From: Paraburkholderia bonniea | GTDB lineage: Bacteria > Pseudomonadota > Gammaproteobacteria > Burkholderiales > Burkholderiaceae | Assembly (NCBI RefSeq): GCF_009455625.1 | Contig: NZ_QPEQ01000001.1 | Span: 434,001-498,000, forward strand | Reading direction: 5' to 3' | Length of the DNA: 64,000 nucleotides | In this document: positions 37,478 through 46,350 of the stretch, piece by piece | How the letters are laid out: every line of letters starts with the position of its first letter | Position numbering within the stretch: the first letter of the stretch is position 1 | Notes under the pieces: generated by a model | What the model saw: the letters and a program-made list of their open reading frames with translations, nothing else | Told to the model about the DNA's origin: nothing | Databases searched by the model: none | Translations under genes and position numbers: made by a program

Positions 37478-37980
37478 AAAGCCTCGACGCCTCGGGCGGA
37501 TCCGGTGGCTTGCCCGTCGAGCATCGTTTCAAGCCTGTGTTCGTGGCGATAGGCGCACTGCATCTGGGAAGGCGTAAAGGCGTGCTGCAATTCTGCTGCG
37601 CCAGCGGGTGGTGGTGGAGGCAGGGTGAAAGGCGGTGAGGTCATGAGGCCTCGGGCGGATCCGGTGGCTTGCCCGTCGAGCATCGTTTCAAGCCTGTGTT
37701 CGTGGCGATAGGCGCACTGCATCTGGGAAGGCGCAAAGGCGTGCTGCAATTGCTGCGCCAGCGGGTGGTGGTGGAGGCAGGGTGAAAGGCGGTGAGGTCA
37801 TGAGGCCTCGGGCGGATCCGGTGGCTTGCCCGTCGAGCATCGTTTCAAGCCTGTGTTCGTGGCGATAGGCGCGCTGCATCTGGGAAGGCGCAAAGGCGTG
37901 CTGCAATTGCTGCGCCAGCGGGTGGTGGTGGAGGCAGGGTGAAAGGCCATGAGGCCTCGACGCATCGAGGCCTCACAAGG
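37379..37980. repeat. Tandem repeat of a convergent gene junction, four copies (~157 bp)
   Basis: Copies start at 37379, 37531, 37690 and 37847 (spacing 152, 159 and 157). Copy 1 is the real 3' end of the TraB/GumN gene. Each unit holds about 99 bp coding for KPVFVAIGALHLG...VEAG, the stop codon, and a short segment matching in reverse the 3' end of the TPR gene (ETMLDGQAT against QTMLDEQAT). The array therefore amplifies the junction between two convergent genes. Copy 2 carries a 2-base insertion in the coding part. Confidence 0.92.
37950..37975. terminator. Bidirectional hairpin between TraB/GumN and TPR genes
   Basis: A perfect 11-bp palindromic stem (37950-37960 with 37965-37975, loop of four) lies between the last junction repeat and the TPR gene stop (37982). 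It has no T tract on either side, so terminator function is only likely by position. Confidence 0.5.
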
Positions 37981-37981
37981 A

Positions 37982-39778
37982 TCAGGTGGCTTGCTCGTCG
38001 AGCATCGTTTGCAACGCAGTGCCGACTTCGGTGGTCACCGTTTGCCAGTCGGCGTGCGTGGTCTGGCGGAAGAGCCGTGCGGTGGGATACCACGGCGAAT
38101 CGCTGCGATGTTCGAGCCAGCGCCAGTCAGCGCCGACCGGTAGCAGGACCCACACGGGCTTGCCCAGAGCACCGGCTAGGTGGGCGACGCCGGTGTCTAT
38201 CGCTAGCACCAGGTCGAGGTTCATGATGAGCGCAGCCGTATCAGAGAAATTATGTAGATCGGCGCTGAAATCTATTGGGCGCAGCGAGGCGGGGAGGGTG
38301 TCGATCTGCGCCTGGGCGGGGCCCTTTTGCAGTGAAAACCAGGCCACCTGAGTGTTGGCCAGCAACGGCTCAAATGCGCTGAGCGTCATCATCCGGCTCG
38401 GCACGCCTTTATCGCTACCGCGCCACACCAGCCCAACCTTGCAGCGCTTGTGCTGTGCCGCGGCTTCTACCCGGGGCTTCCAGGCGGCGATTTTCACTGG
38501 ATCAGTGAAGAGGTATGGCACCTCGGCCGGGATGGTGGAGAGCTCGGTGCCGACGTAAGACGGGATGTCCATTAGCCGTACCCAGAAATCGTAGTGGTTA
38601 CCGTCTTGCGGTATGTCGCTCCACACGCGTGTCAGGCCTGGCACGCTCCGGGCGATTTCGAGCAGCGGCTCGCGTACACAGGCGTCGACCTGTGCACCAC
38701 GCTGTTCAAGCAGACGCGCGTAACGCAGAAACTGAAAATGGTCGCCAAAGCCCTGCTCTCCGGCGATGAGCAGGCGGCGTCCCGCAAGCGGCTCACCTTC
38801 CCATTTGGGGATGCCTTCGGCAGAGATGTCGGAGTAATCGCAAGGACGCCAGCGCTTCGCGTATTCGCGCCATCCCTGGCGATAGTCACCGCGCTTCAGG
38901 TAGAGCCAGGCCAGATTTTGTCGCGCGTCGGGCTGTTCGGGCTCGATGGCCAGCGCCTGGTGATAAAGCGCTTCTTCGTCGTCGTGAGCGCCTAGCATGC
39001 CGCGCACCGCACCGAGGCAGACCAGATGAGCTGGGCTGGGATCAAGCGCGATCGCCTGGCGGTAATGCTGCTCGGCTTCGTGGTAAGCCCCTTGATGGCC
39101 CAGCACGGTACCCAGATTGACGAGCGCCTGGGTGAAGCCCGGCTGGAGTTCGATGGCGCGCTGGAAACTGGCGATGGCCGCTTCGGTATCGCCTTTGGCT
39201 TTGAGCATGTTGCCGTAGCCGAAGTGGCTCTCAGCGGCTTTGGGGGCGAGGGCGAGCAGGGCCTTGTAACAGTGCTGTGCCTCGTCATACCGCTTGAGGC
39301 GGGTCAGCGCCTGGCCCAGGTTGTGCCAGGCGCTGGTGTGCGACGGCTCGAACGAGAGGGCCTGACGGTAATGGTCAAGCGCTGCGTCGGTTTGCTGGCG
39401 GTTTTGCAGCAGGATGCCGAGGTTGTTATGGGCATCGGCGTAATCGGGGCGCAGCGCCAGTGCGGCGTGATAGCAGTGCAGTGCTGTGTCGGGGTCGTTG
39501 AGGGCGCAGGCAACCAGGCCACGGTTACTGAAACATTCCGCCCCGAGGGGGTTGAGCCGAAGCGCTTGATCGAGCAGTGTGGCCGCAGCCTGATGCGCGC
39601 CGCGCTGGTGTTCGAGCACGCCGTAGTAATGCAGTGCGTCAGTGTGGCTGGGTGCCTGAGCGAGTGTTTGCTGGTAAAGCGTCGCGGCTAGAGCGTGTGC
39701 GCCATCCTGATGAGCTTTGAAGGCGGCGCTGAACAATGCTTCGGTAGAGGCTTCTGGCGTGGGCTGGATGGTTTGCAT
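37982..39778 (-). CDS. TPR protein with glycosyltransferase-like C-terminal domain
   Basis: Product of 598 residues. The first 310 contain about nine tetratricopeptide repeats (for example AHNNLGILLQNRQQTDAAL, ALVNLGTVLGHQGAYHEAE), a protein-protein interaction scaffold. The C-terminal 280 residues resemble the GT9/SPINDLY-like glycosyltransferase fold, with LLIAGEQGFGDHFQFLRYA, GLVWRGSDKG and LVLAIDTGVAHLAGALGKPVW. Such proteins often modify or assemble surface structures; the target here is unknown. A 608-bp gap with an 11-bp repeat array lies upstream. Confidence 0.88.
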   Translation of the reverse strand: MQTIQPTPEASTEALFSAAFKAHQDGAHALAATLYQQTLAQAPSHTDALHYYGVLEHQRGAHQAAATLLDQALRLNPLGAECFSNRGLVACALNDPDTALHCYHAALALRPDYADAHNNLGILLQNRQQTDAALDHYRQALSFEPSHTSAWHNLGQALTRLKRYDEAQHCYKALLALAPKAAESHFGYGNMLKAKGDTEAAIASFQRAIELQPGFTQALVNLGTVLGHQGAYHEAEQHYRQAIALDPSPAHLVCLGAVRGMLGAHDDEEALYHQALAIEPEQPDARQNLAWLYLKRGDYRQGWREYAKRWRPCDYSDISAEGIPKWEGEPLAGRRLLIAGEQGFGDHFQFLRYARLLEQRGAQVDACVREPLLEIARSVPGLTRVWSDIPQDGNHYDFWVRLMDIPSYVGTELSTIPAEVPYLFTDPVKIAAWKPRVEAAAQHKRCKVGLVWRGSDKGVPSRMMTLSAFEPLLANTQVAWFSLQKGPAQAQIDTLPASLRPIDFSADLHNFSDTAALIMNLDLVLAIDTGVAHLAGALGKPVWVLLPVGADWRWLEHRSDSPWYPTARLFRQTTHADWQTVTTEVGTALQTMLDEQAT

Positions 39779-40386
39779 GTTGCGTGCCGGACCGTGTCAC
39801 GCCGGGTATGCACGGGCGCGGCGCGAACCAGTTCAGAAAGGGGAATCGGGAAGATTAGCGGTAGATGAGCGGAAATTCGATCAGATAGTTCTGAAGTTGA
39901 CGCCAGAGTGTGCTGACAAGGGAGGGCTGCTGCATCGTGAATCTGTTTGGAGGCTCATGCGGCGCTTCGTCCGTTGCCGATGGTTTTGCCGTGGGCTTTC
40001 CGCGCTAGCACGCAGGAGAGGGATGGGTGGGGTAGCGGGGGAGGCGGCGGGAATGTAGCGGGGGGAGACGGCGGGAGGACGGCAAGAAAAGGGCAAGAAA
40101 AGGGTGAGAAGAGGGTGAGAAGAGGGTGAGAAGAGGGTGAGAAGAGGGCGGGAAGGTAGTAGAAAGAAAGCAAGAAGACTGCAAGAAGACGGCAAGAAGA
40201 CGGCAAGAAGACGGCAAGAAGACGGCAAGAAGACGGAAAGAAGAAAGCAAGAAGGCAGCAAAAAGACGCTAGCGGAAATGGCTGAAAAACGGAGCACAGG
40301 CTTATCAGAAACGGCAAAGCGCGCAGGCCCATCACCTGATCCGGAGGCCTCGCTCTCGCCCCCCGTCCTCGCCGTGCGCTACAAGC
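39779..40386. other. 608-bp gap upstream of the TPR gene; repeat array, no gene
   Basis: The gap lies between the TPR start and the pxpA stop, both on the minus strand. It contains the 11-bp polypurine repeat (40081-40266). The purine-rich strand gives long Lys/Arg/Glu frames, an artefact of composition. I see no clear promoter or terminator. Confidence 0.6.
40081..40266. repeat. 11-bp polypurine tandem repeat, 17 units in phase
   Basis: An unbroken 11-base period runs across 186 bp. The first unit is 10 bases, then GGGCAAGAAAA, four GGGTGAGAAGA, diverged units, five CGGCAAGAAGA (one start CTGCAAGAAGA) and decaying units. Nearly all bases on the plus strand are purines. It sits about 300 bp upstream of the TPR gene start. 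Confidence 0.95.
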
Positions 40387-41139
40387 TCAGCTATGAACCA
40401 GCCCCGCCGCATGAATTTCAATCCCTTCCTGCTCCAGCGCACGGCGAATTCGCCGTGCGAACGCCAGTGCGTGCGGGCCGTCGCCATGCAGGCAAATCGT
40501 CTGAGCATTCAGGGTTAGCCACTGGCCTTCAATCGTTTGCACTCGCTGATCGCGCGCCATCGAGAGCGTGCGTTTGAGCACCATCTCTTCATCGTCGAGC
40601 AGCGCGCCCGGTTCATTCCGCGGCACCAGCGAGCCATCGGCACGGTAGGCGCGATCGGCAAAGACTTCTTCGACCGCATGCAGGCCAACCTCGCGTGCGG
40701 CTCGCACGAGGCCACTGCGCGCGAGCGCAAACACTGCCACCGATGGATCAAAGTCGTGGACCGCCGCGACAATCGCGCGGGCTACCTGAGGGTCACGCGC
40801 GGCCTGGTTGTAGAGCGCGCCGTGTGGTTTGACGTGCGCGATGCGCCCGCCTTCGGCCTGAGCGATGGCCGAGAGTGCGCCAAGCTGGTACAGCACGCCC
40901 GCATAGATCTCATTGGGCGGCAATTGCATTTCCTTGCGGCCGAAGTTCTCCGGGTCGTTAAAACTGGGATGGGCCCCGATGGCAACGCCTTTGGCCACCG
41001 CCCAGCGCACGCAGTTATGCATCGCATTGGCCCCGCCCGCATGCCAGCCACACGCGATGCTGGCCGAGCTGACGAGTTCCAGCAGCGCTTCGTCAGAGCC
41101 GCAGCCTTCGCCGAGGTCGGCGTTCAAATCTATTTCCAT
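40387..41139 (-). CDS. pxpA: 5-oxoprolinase subunit A (LamB/YcsF family)
   Basis: Subunit of the ATP-dependent 5-oxoprolinase that opens pyroglutamate to glutamate. From the ATG at 41139, preceded by GGAGAAAGAG, the product is 250 residues: [20 protein letters not shown], then [32 protein letters not shown] and [10 protein letters not shown]. An open frame extends upstream through the 7-bp repeat to a GTG at 41283, but that part is low complexity and rejected. It is last in the order pxpB-pxpC-pxpA. Confidence 0.95.
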   Translation of the reverse strand: MEIDLNADLGEGCGSDEALLELVSSASIACGWHAGGANAMHNCVRWAVAKGVAIGAHPSFNDPENFGRKEMQLPPNEIYAGVLYQLGALSAIAQAEGGRIAHVKPHGALYNQAARDPQVARAIVAAVHDFDPSVAVFALARSGLVRAAREVGLHAVEEVFADRAYRADGSLVPRNEPGALLDDEEMVLKRTLSMARDQRVQTIEGQWLTLNAQTICLHGDGPHALAFARRIRRALEQEGIEIHAAGLVHS

Positions 41140-41195
41140 CTCTTTCTCCTGCCTGCTGCTATTTGCGTTTGTTGTTTGCTGCTTATTGCTTGCCG

Positions 41196-41300
41196 CGACC
41201 TGCGACCTGTGACTTGCCACCTGCGACCTGTGACTTGTGACTTGTGACTTGTGACTTGTGACTTGCCACTTGCCACCTGCCACCTGCCACCTGCCACCTG
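41196..41300. repeat. 7-bp tandem repeat, 15 units
   Basis: Fifteen contiguous heptamers of the form (C/T)(C/G)AC(C/T)TG, such as TGACTTG (five in a row), CGACCTG and CCACCTG (four in a row at the end). The array fills most of the gap between the pxpC stop (41320) and the pxpA start (41139), ending 57 bp from the pxpA ATG. Confidence 0.97.
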
Positions 41301-41319
41301 CGATCCGCCTCCAGATCCG

Positions 41320-42378
41320 TCAGGCGGTGACAGATGCCGCGCGTGCGAGATCCCGCTGCCGGTGATGTGCGATTGCGGCGTCGATCTGCTTTAAATAACG
41401 TTGGGTTTCGCGCAAAGCCTCCAGCGCTTCATCGGGTGTGGCGGGAATAAACCGGATGTGCCGGTTGAGCCGCACCTGAGCCAGCTTCCATAGATCCGCC
41501 TGAATGACCGCGCCGATCTTGGGATAGCCACCGGTGGTTTGCGCATCGCTCATCAAGATGATGGGCTGGCCATTGGGCGGCACCTGGATCGTGCCAGGCA
41601 GCACGGCATGAGAAAGCAGCTCGTGCTGGCTGCTGGACTGCAGTGCCTGTCCTTCGAGCCGGTAGCCCATGCGGTTGCTGTTCGCGGTGACGAGCCATTC
41701 GTCAGACCAGAACGTGTGTTTGGCTTCCCGCGTGAAATGACTGTATTCCGGGCAAATCAGCACGCGAAATTCGACGGCCGACGCGCTGCCTGCTGCCGCT
41801 GACCAGATATGCCGTAAAGGTTCTTGCTGGCGCGTGAAATTGCACCAGCCGGGGGCTTTGATGCCAAAGGCCGGGGCTTCGGGGCTGAAGCCGTTAATAC
41901 AGGCCTGCGCTCCGGGGGAGCCCACAGGCAGCCGGTCGCCATCGCGCAGCGCGCGGCCGCCGAGGCCGCCAAAGCCCGCTGCCAGATCGGTGCTGCGCGA
42001 CCCCAGCACCGGCAGCACGTCAATGCCGCCCGCCACGCACAAATAGCTGCGCATGCCATAGCGTGCAGCAGGCAACACGAGTTCTTGCCCGGCTTGCACG
42101 GGCTGGCTCCACCACGCGTAGACCGGTTTGCCATCAAGCGTCGCGCCGAATTCCGCACCCGTGAGCGCGATCCGCGTGGCGCGCAGAAAGCGCAGCACGA
42201 TCGGCCCGACCGTCATTTCCAGGCCCGCCGTGCCAGGCCGGTTGCCGACCAGGCGATTGCCGACTTCGAGTGCTAGCGCATCGAGCGCACCGCTTTGCGC
42301 GACGCCCTCATGCCGGTAACCGTGACGGCCGCTGTCCTGGACGGAGCTCAGCAAACCTGAACGTATGACGTCGATCAT
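41320..42378 (-). CDS. pxpC: 5-oxoprolinase subunit C (KipA-like, biotin-dependent carboxylase-like domain)
   Basis: Partner of PxpB in the 5-oxoprolinase complex. The 352-residue product shows the family sequences MIDVIRSGLLSSVQDSGRHGYRHEGV, SYLCVAGGIDVLPVLGSRSTDL, RMGYRLEGQALQ and QPIILMSDAQTTGGYPKIG. It overlaps the pxpB stop as ATGA, so the two subunits are translationally coupled. Confidence 0.95.
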   Translation of the reverse strand: MIDVIRSGLLSSVQDSGRHGYRHEGVAQSGALDALALEVGNRLVGNRPGTAGLEMTVGPIVLRFLRATRIALTGAEFGATLDGKPVYAWWSQPVQAGQELVLPAARYGMRSYLCVAGGIDVLPVLGSRSTDLAAGFGGLGGRALRDGDRLPVGSPGAQACINGFSPEAPAFGIKAPGWCNFTRQQEPLRHIWSAAAGSASAVEFRVLICPEYSHFTREAKHTFWSDEWLVTANSNRMGYRLEGQALQSSSQHELLSHAVLPGTIQVPPNGQPIILMSDAQTTGGYPKIGAVIQADLWKLAQVRLNRHIRFIPATPDEALEALRETQRYLKQIDAAIAHHRQRDLARAASVTA

Positions 42379-43034
42379 GTGACGACCCCTGCGACACTGA
42401 AGCGCACCCGGTCGCCTGGCTGTAGCAGCGCGGCTGGGGTGCGGGAAGGTTCAAACAGTGCGAGTGCGGTGCGGCCGAGCAATTGCCAGCCGCCTGGCGA
42501 GGCGGTGGGATAGATGCCGGTCTGAGCCCCGCCGATGCCAACCGAGCCGGGGGCGACTTGCAGCCGGGGCACGGCCCGGCGCGGCGTATGCAACGCGGCA
42601 TCGAGTCCGCCGAGATAGGCAAAGCCTGGCTGAAAGCCCACGAAGAACACCATGTATTCGGCCTGGCTATGGCGCTCGATGACCTCTGCGGCACTGAACC
42701 CGGTATGGCTAGCGATGGCCGCCAGATCAGGCCCATCCGCGCCGCCGTAATGCACCGGGATGTCGACCGTGCGTCCCGCAGCGGGTTCGGCGGTGCTGCC
42801 GGCGGCGTGCCATGCAGCCCGTAGTTGCTCGCTTAGCGCGGCGCTGTCGGCTTGCAGCGGATCGAAGACGAGCGTCAGGTTATTCATGCCCGGCACCACC
42901 TCCTGTACATGCGGCCAGTTGTGCGCCGCCTGGGCCACGGCCCAGATCCGCCGTTGGCGCAGGAGCGTCGCGGGCGGCGGCAGCTCGCAAACCAGGGCGG
43001 TGTCACCGAAAGGGAAGATACGTGGCTGAATCAT
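42375..43034 (-). CDS. pxpB: 5-oxoprolinase subunit B (KipI-like)
   Basis: Product of 219 residues with N-terminal IFPFGDTALVCEL, DIPVHYGGADGPDL, and the characteristic FFVGFQPGFAYLGGLD followed by VAPGSVGIGGAQTGIYPTASPGGWQLLGRT. It is the first gene of the pxpBCA operon, divergent from the MarR-like regulator about 200 bp away. Confidence 0.95.
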   Translation of the reverse strand: MIQPRIFPFGDTALVCELPPPATLLRQRRIWAVAQAAHNWPHVQEVVPGMNNLTLVFDPLQADSAALSEQLRAAWHAAGSTAEPAAGRTVDIPVHYGGADGPDLAAIASHTGFSAAEVIERHSQAEYMVFFVGFQPGFAYLGGLDAALHTPRRAVPRLQVAPGSVGIGGAQTGIYPTASPGGWQLLGRTALALFEPSRTPAALLQPGDRVRFSVAGVVT

Positions 43035-43231
43035 GATGAGTGGTGCGAGCAGAGCGGAACAGCAGGTTACGGGTCAGGACACCGGGAAGGCCCGGTGCGC
43101 CAGTATGTACGATGCATCAGAGATTCTCGACAAATCATTCTTTTTCCGGGCTGGTGATTTTTCCCGGAATACCGTGAGCCGGGTGCGACGTACACTGCCT
43201 GGCATTGCCCGTCTTTCTGGAGAGCTTTGGC

Positions 43232-43744
43232 ATGAGGAGTTCGTCAACCCGGTTTGTTTCTTCGAATCACCTTGTTTCCGATGTGAGTGCAGAACTGTCC
43301 GAGCTTGAATACGGGCTCATCATGGCGGGCAATGCCTTTAATCGCTGGATGATGCGCTGCATGCTTGCCGCTGGTTGCAAGGACATGACGGCTATCGAGG
43401 TTTCGCTGCTCCATCACGTCGGTCACCGGGAGCGCCATAAGGGCTTGGCCGATATCTGTTTCGTGCTGAATATCGAAGACACGCATATCGCTTCTTATGC
43501 GCTCAAAAAGTTAGTAACAAGAGGCTATGTAAAAAGCGAAAAAATCGGCAAAGAAGTGCTTTTTTCGACGACCGCAGCGGGGCGCACCTTATGCCTGAAG
43601 TACCGGGAGGTGAGGGAGAACTGCCTGATTGGGGTGCTGCGCGAAAGCGGCCTGACCAACGAGCAGATTGGCGTGGCGGCGCAAATGCTGCGCCACGCCT
43701 CGGGTTTGTACGACACAGCGGCGCGGGCCGCTGCTTCGCTTTAG
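43232..43744 (+). CDS. MarR-type winged-helix transcriptional regulator
   Basis: Product of 170 residues from the ATG at 43232, preceded by GGAGAG; a TTG upstream is less likely. The middle part is a winged helix: LADICFVLNIEDTHIASYALKKLVTRGYVKSEKIGKEVLFSTTAAG, with the recognition helix near residues 85-100 and the wing after it. Dimerisation helices flank it. It is divergent from pxpB and convergent with the 5-formyl-THF cyclo-ligase gene (6-bp gap). The regulated genes are not known; pxpBCA is the nearest candidate. Confidence 0.85.
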   Translation: MRSSSTRFVSSNHLVSDVSAELSELEYGLIMAGNAFNRWMMRCMLAAGCKDMTAIEVSLLHHVGHRERHKGLADICFVLNIEDTHIASYALKKLVTRGYVKSEKIGKEVLFSTTAAGRTLCLKYREVRENCLIGVLRESGLTNEQIGVAAQMLRHASGLYDTAARAAASL

Positions 43745-43750
43745 CAGGGG

Positions 43751-44347
43751 TTAGCGCTGCGCCGTGTGCCAGCCGGTTTCGGTGAGCACGGAGTCGAGCG
43801 GGATGTCGTGCGGCTGCCGGGGGAGCTGGGTGAGGCGTCCACTTTCGTAGGCGAGGCCAATCGTGAGCGGCCGGGTGTCACCCGGCCAGGCCGCCAGCGT
43901 GCGGTCATAAAAACCGCCGCCATAGCCAAGCCGGTAACCGGCGGTATCGAAGCCCACGCACGGCACAAATAACAGGTCAGGTATGACAGGCTGGCCCGAG
44001 GTTGGCTCGGGAATGTCGTGATAGCCTGGCCGCATGACCATATCGGGCGTCCACCGATGAAATTTCAGCGGTGCCCGGTGGGCTTCGATCACTGGCAAGC
44101 CGATCCGCCGCTCAGGATCGAGCGCAAGCCAGATGGCGAGTGCCCCGCGTAAATTAAATTCGCCAGAAAGCGGCCAGTAAGCTCCTACGCATGACGGAGT
44201 AAAACGCTTTAACGCATCAAGTACATGACGGTTTAGCGCGGCGTTGCAGAGAGGGTCGGTAGCGCTTTGCTGGCGTGCTTTCAGCAGGGCTTGACGCAGG
44301 ACTGTTTTCGATTCCGGCAGGGGGTTGCATGCTATGCTTGGGTCCAC
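43751..44347 (-). CDS. 5-formyltetrahydrofolate cyclo-ligase
   Basis: ATP-dependent conversion of 5-formyl-THF to 5,10-methenyl-THF. I choose the GTG at 44347 (VDPSIACNPLPESK), preceded by TGGAG, giving 198 residues. The upstream ATG at 44413 would overlap the divergent transglycosylase gene. Motifs seen: the N-terminal KTVLRQALLKAR, GLPVIE, and the C-terminal substrate/ATP loop GYRLGYGGGFYDRTL. The usual symbol is fau or ygfA/mthfs depending on species, so none is given. Confidence 0.93.
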   Translation of the reverse strand: MDPSIACNPLPESKTVLRQALLKARQQSATDPLCNAALNRHVLDALKRFTPSCVGAYWPLSGEFNLRGALAIWLALDPERRIGLPVIEAHRAPLKFHRWTPDMVMRPGYHDIPEPTSGQPVIPDLLFVPCVGFDTAGYRLGYGGGFYDRTLAAWPGDTRPLTIGLAYESGRLTQLPRQPHDIPLDSVLTETGWHTAQR

Positions 44348-44364
44348 TTCGTACTCCAGAAACA

Positions 44365-46338
44365 ATGATGTCAAATCGCCTTGTCCGAGTATATCGCGCG
44401 GCTGGCCGGACACTTGCCGTGGCGTTACTCGCCGGGTGCAATGTGTCGCTGGCCGGCGCGCAGCCGGTGCCTGTTTTTACCCCCTCCAATGACGATCAAA
44501 CCTTCATCCAGCTACGTGAAGCCTCACGTAAGAACGATGCGGCGCGGGCGGCTCAACTGGCGGCCCTGATCCCTGGTTATCCGGCTCCTTCCTATCTGGA
44601 GTATTTCCAGCTCAAGCCACAGCTTTTCGATGCACAGGGCAAGGCGCGGGCCGATGCGCCGGACGAGCAGATTCTTGCCTTTCTGAAAAAGTACGACGGG
44701 CAGGCCATTGCTGACCGCATGCGCAACGACTATCTGCTGGTGCTGGGTGCTCGCCGCGACTGGCGCAATTTTGAGCCGCAGTATGCCCGCTTCGTGCTTG
44801 ATGACGACACCCAGGTGAAATGCTATGCACTTGAAGCGCGTGCCGCGCGCGGCGAGAACGTAGCGGACGCAGCCCGGGCGCTGCTGGTCGAGCCGCGCAA
44901 GTTTGGTGATGGCTGCATTGATCTGGTGTCGTCGCTGGCTGCCAGCCAGCAGTTTTCCAGCGACGATGTCTGGCAGCAGATTCGCCTCGCCTACGAACAG
45001 AACCAAACCACCACCGGCCGCAAGCTGGTTGACGCGCTTGGCGCGCAGAGCCCGGACCCGGCGTTGCTGAATCAGGCGGTTAGCACGCCGCCGCTGGTGC
45101 TGACGCGGGGCGTTGGCCCAGATACTCCGTCGCATCAACTGGCCTTGCTGGCAGTCGCCCGCATGGCGCGTAACGATCCAGCGCTCGCCGCCACCACATT
45201 TGCCACGGTTGCCCCATCGCTGAGCGCGGCAGAGCGCGCCACAGGCTGGGGCACGATTGGCTATCAGGCAGCCGTTAAACAAATGCCGGGTGCGGTCGAC
45301 TGGTATCGCCTGTCGGCTAACGGCGCGCTGTCCAGTGCGGCTTACGAATGGCGCACCCGGATGGCACTGGTTGCGGGCGACTGGGCGATGGTGCGCTGGT
45401 CGATCGAGCAGATGCCCGCCACGCTGCGCAACCAGCCTGCCTGGATCTACTGGCATGCTCGCGCGCTGAAGCAAGGTGGCGACAGCGCGCAGGCTAACCA
45501 GGAGTTCGCCCAGATCGCCCAGGGCTTTAACTTCTATGGCCAGTTGGCCGCAGAAGAGCTTGGCCAGAAAATCACCGTTCCAGCCAAAACAACCGTGACC
45601 GACGCAGAGGTCCAGCAAGCTGGCATGACGCCGGGCCTCGCGCTGGCGCAACGGTTTTATCAACTGAATTTACGGCTGGAAGGCAACCGCGAATGGAACT
45701 GGCCGCTGCGCAGCATGAGCGACCGCGAATTGCTTGCCACTGCCGAATACGCCCGCCGCATCCAGCTCTTGGACCGTGCGGTCAATACAGCGGATAAAAC
45801 CAAAGTCGAACACGATTTCTCGCTGCGTTATCTGTCGCCGTTCCGCGAGATTGTCGAGCGCGATTCGCAATCCAATGGTCTCGATGTCGAATGGGCATAT
45901 GGGCTGATTCGCCAGGAGTCGCGTTTCATCCTGAACGCACGTTCGGAAGTGGGTGCCAGCGGCCTGATGCAACTCATGCCGGGCACGGCTCAGCTGGTCG
46001 CCAAAAAAATCGGCATGGGGCCGGTGTCGCGGGCGCAGATGAACGACCTCAACACTAATATCTTGCTGGGCACCAACTATCTGGCGATGGTCTATAACCA
46101 GTTCGATGGCTCTCCGGTGCTGGCCACTGCCGGTTACAACGCAGGCCCAGGGCGGCCTCGCGCCTGGCGCAAAATGTTGCCCGGGCCGGTTGAAGGCGCG
46201 ATTTTCGCTGAATCCATTCCGTTCCAGGAAACCCGCGATTACGTGAAAAATGTGCTGTCCAACACGGTGTATTACGCGGTTCTGTTCGAAGGCCGCCCGC
46301 AATCGCTGAAAGAACGTTTGGGTTACATCACGCCGTAA
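44365..46338 (+). CDS. slt: Soluble-type lytic murein transglycosylase (Slt70-like)
   Basis: Cleaves peptidoglycan glycan strands to give 1,6-anhydro ends. The product is 657 residues from the first of two adjacent ATGs. It has an N-terminal signal segment with LLAGC, a possible lipobox that would make it a lipoprotein, and an alternative cleavage after LAGA. A long alpha-helical superhelix (about residues 40-480) precedes the C-terminal SLT domain with IRQESRFILNARSEVGASGLMQLMPGTA (catalytic Glu in QESRF) and ATAGYNAGPGR. It is divergent from the cyclo-ligase with 17 bp between starts. Confidence 0.94.
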   Translation: MMSNRLVRVYRAAGRTLAVALLAGCNVSLAGAQPVPVFTPSNDDQTFIQLREASRKNDAARAAQLAALIPGYPAPSYLEYFQLKPQLFDAQGKARADAPDEQILAFLKKYDGQAIADRMRNDYLLVLGARRDWRNFEPQYARFVLDDDTQVKCYALEARAARGENVADAARALLVEPRKFGDGCIDLVSSLAASQQFSSDDVWQQIRLAYEQNQTTTGRKLVDALGAQSPDPALLNQAVSTPPLVLTRGVGPDTPSHQLALLAVARMARNDPALAATTFATVAPSLSAAERATGWGTIGYQAAVKQMPGAVDWYRLSANGALSSAAYEWRTRMALVAGDWAMVRWSIEQMPATLRNQPAWIYWHARALKQGGDSAQANQEFAQIAQGFNFYGQLAAEELGQKITVPAKTTVTDAEVQQAGMTPGLALAQRFYQLNLRLEGNREWNWPLRSMSDRELLATAEYARRIQLLDRAVNTADKTKVEHDFSLRYLSPFREIVERDSQSNGLDVEWAYGLIRQESRFILNARSEVGASGLMQLMPGTAQLVAKKIGMGPVSRAQMNDLNTNILLGTNYLAMVYNQFDGSPVLATAGYNAGPGRPRAWRKMLPGPVEGAIFAESIPFQETRDYVKNVLSNTVYYAVLFEGRPQSLKERLGYITP

Positions 46339-46350
46339 CGTAAGCACTAC

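Noticed and set aside
40137..40577. Plus-strand Lys/Arg/Glu-rich frame over the 11-bp repeat
   Set aside because: Composition artefact of a polypurine tract; runs antisense into pxpA.
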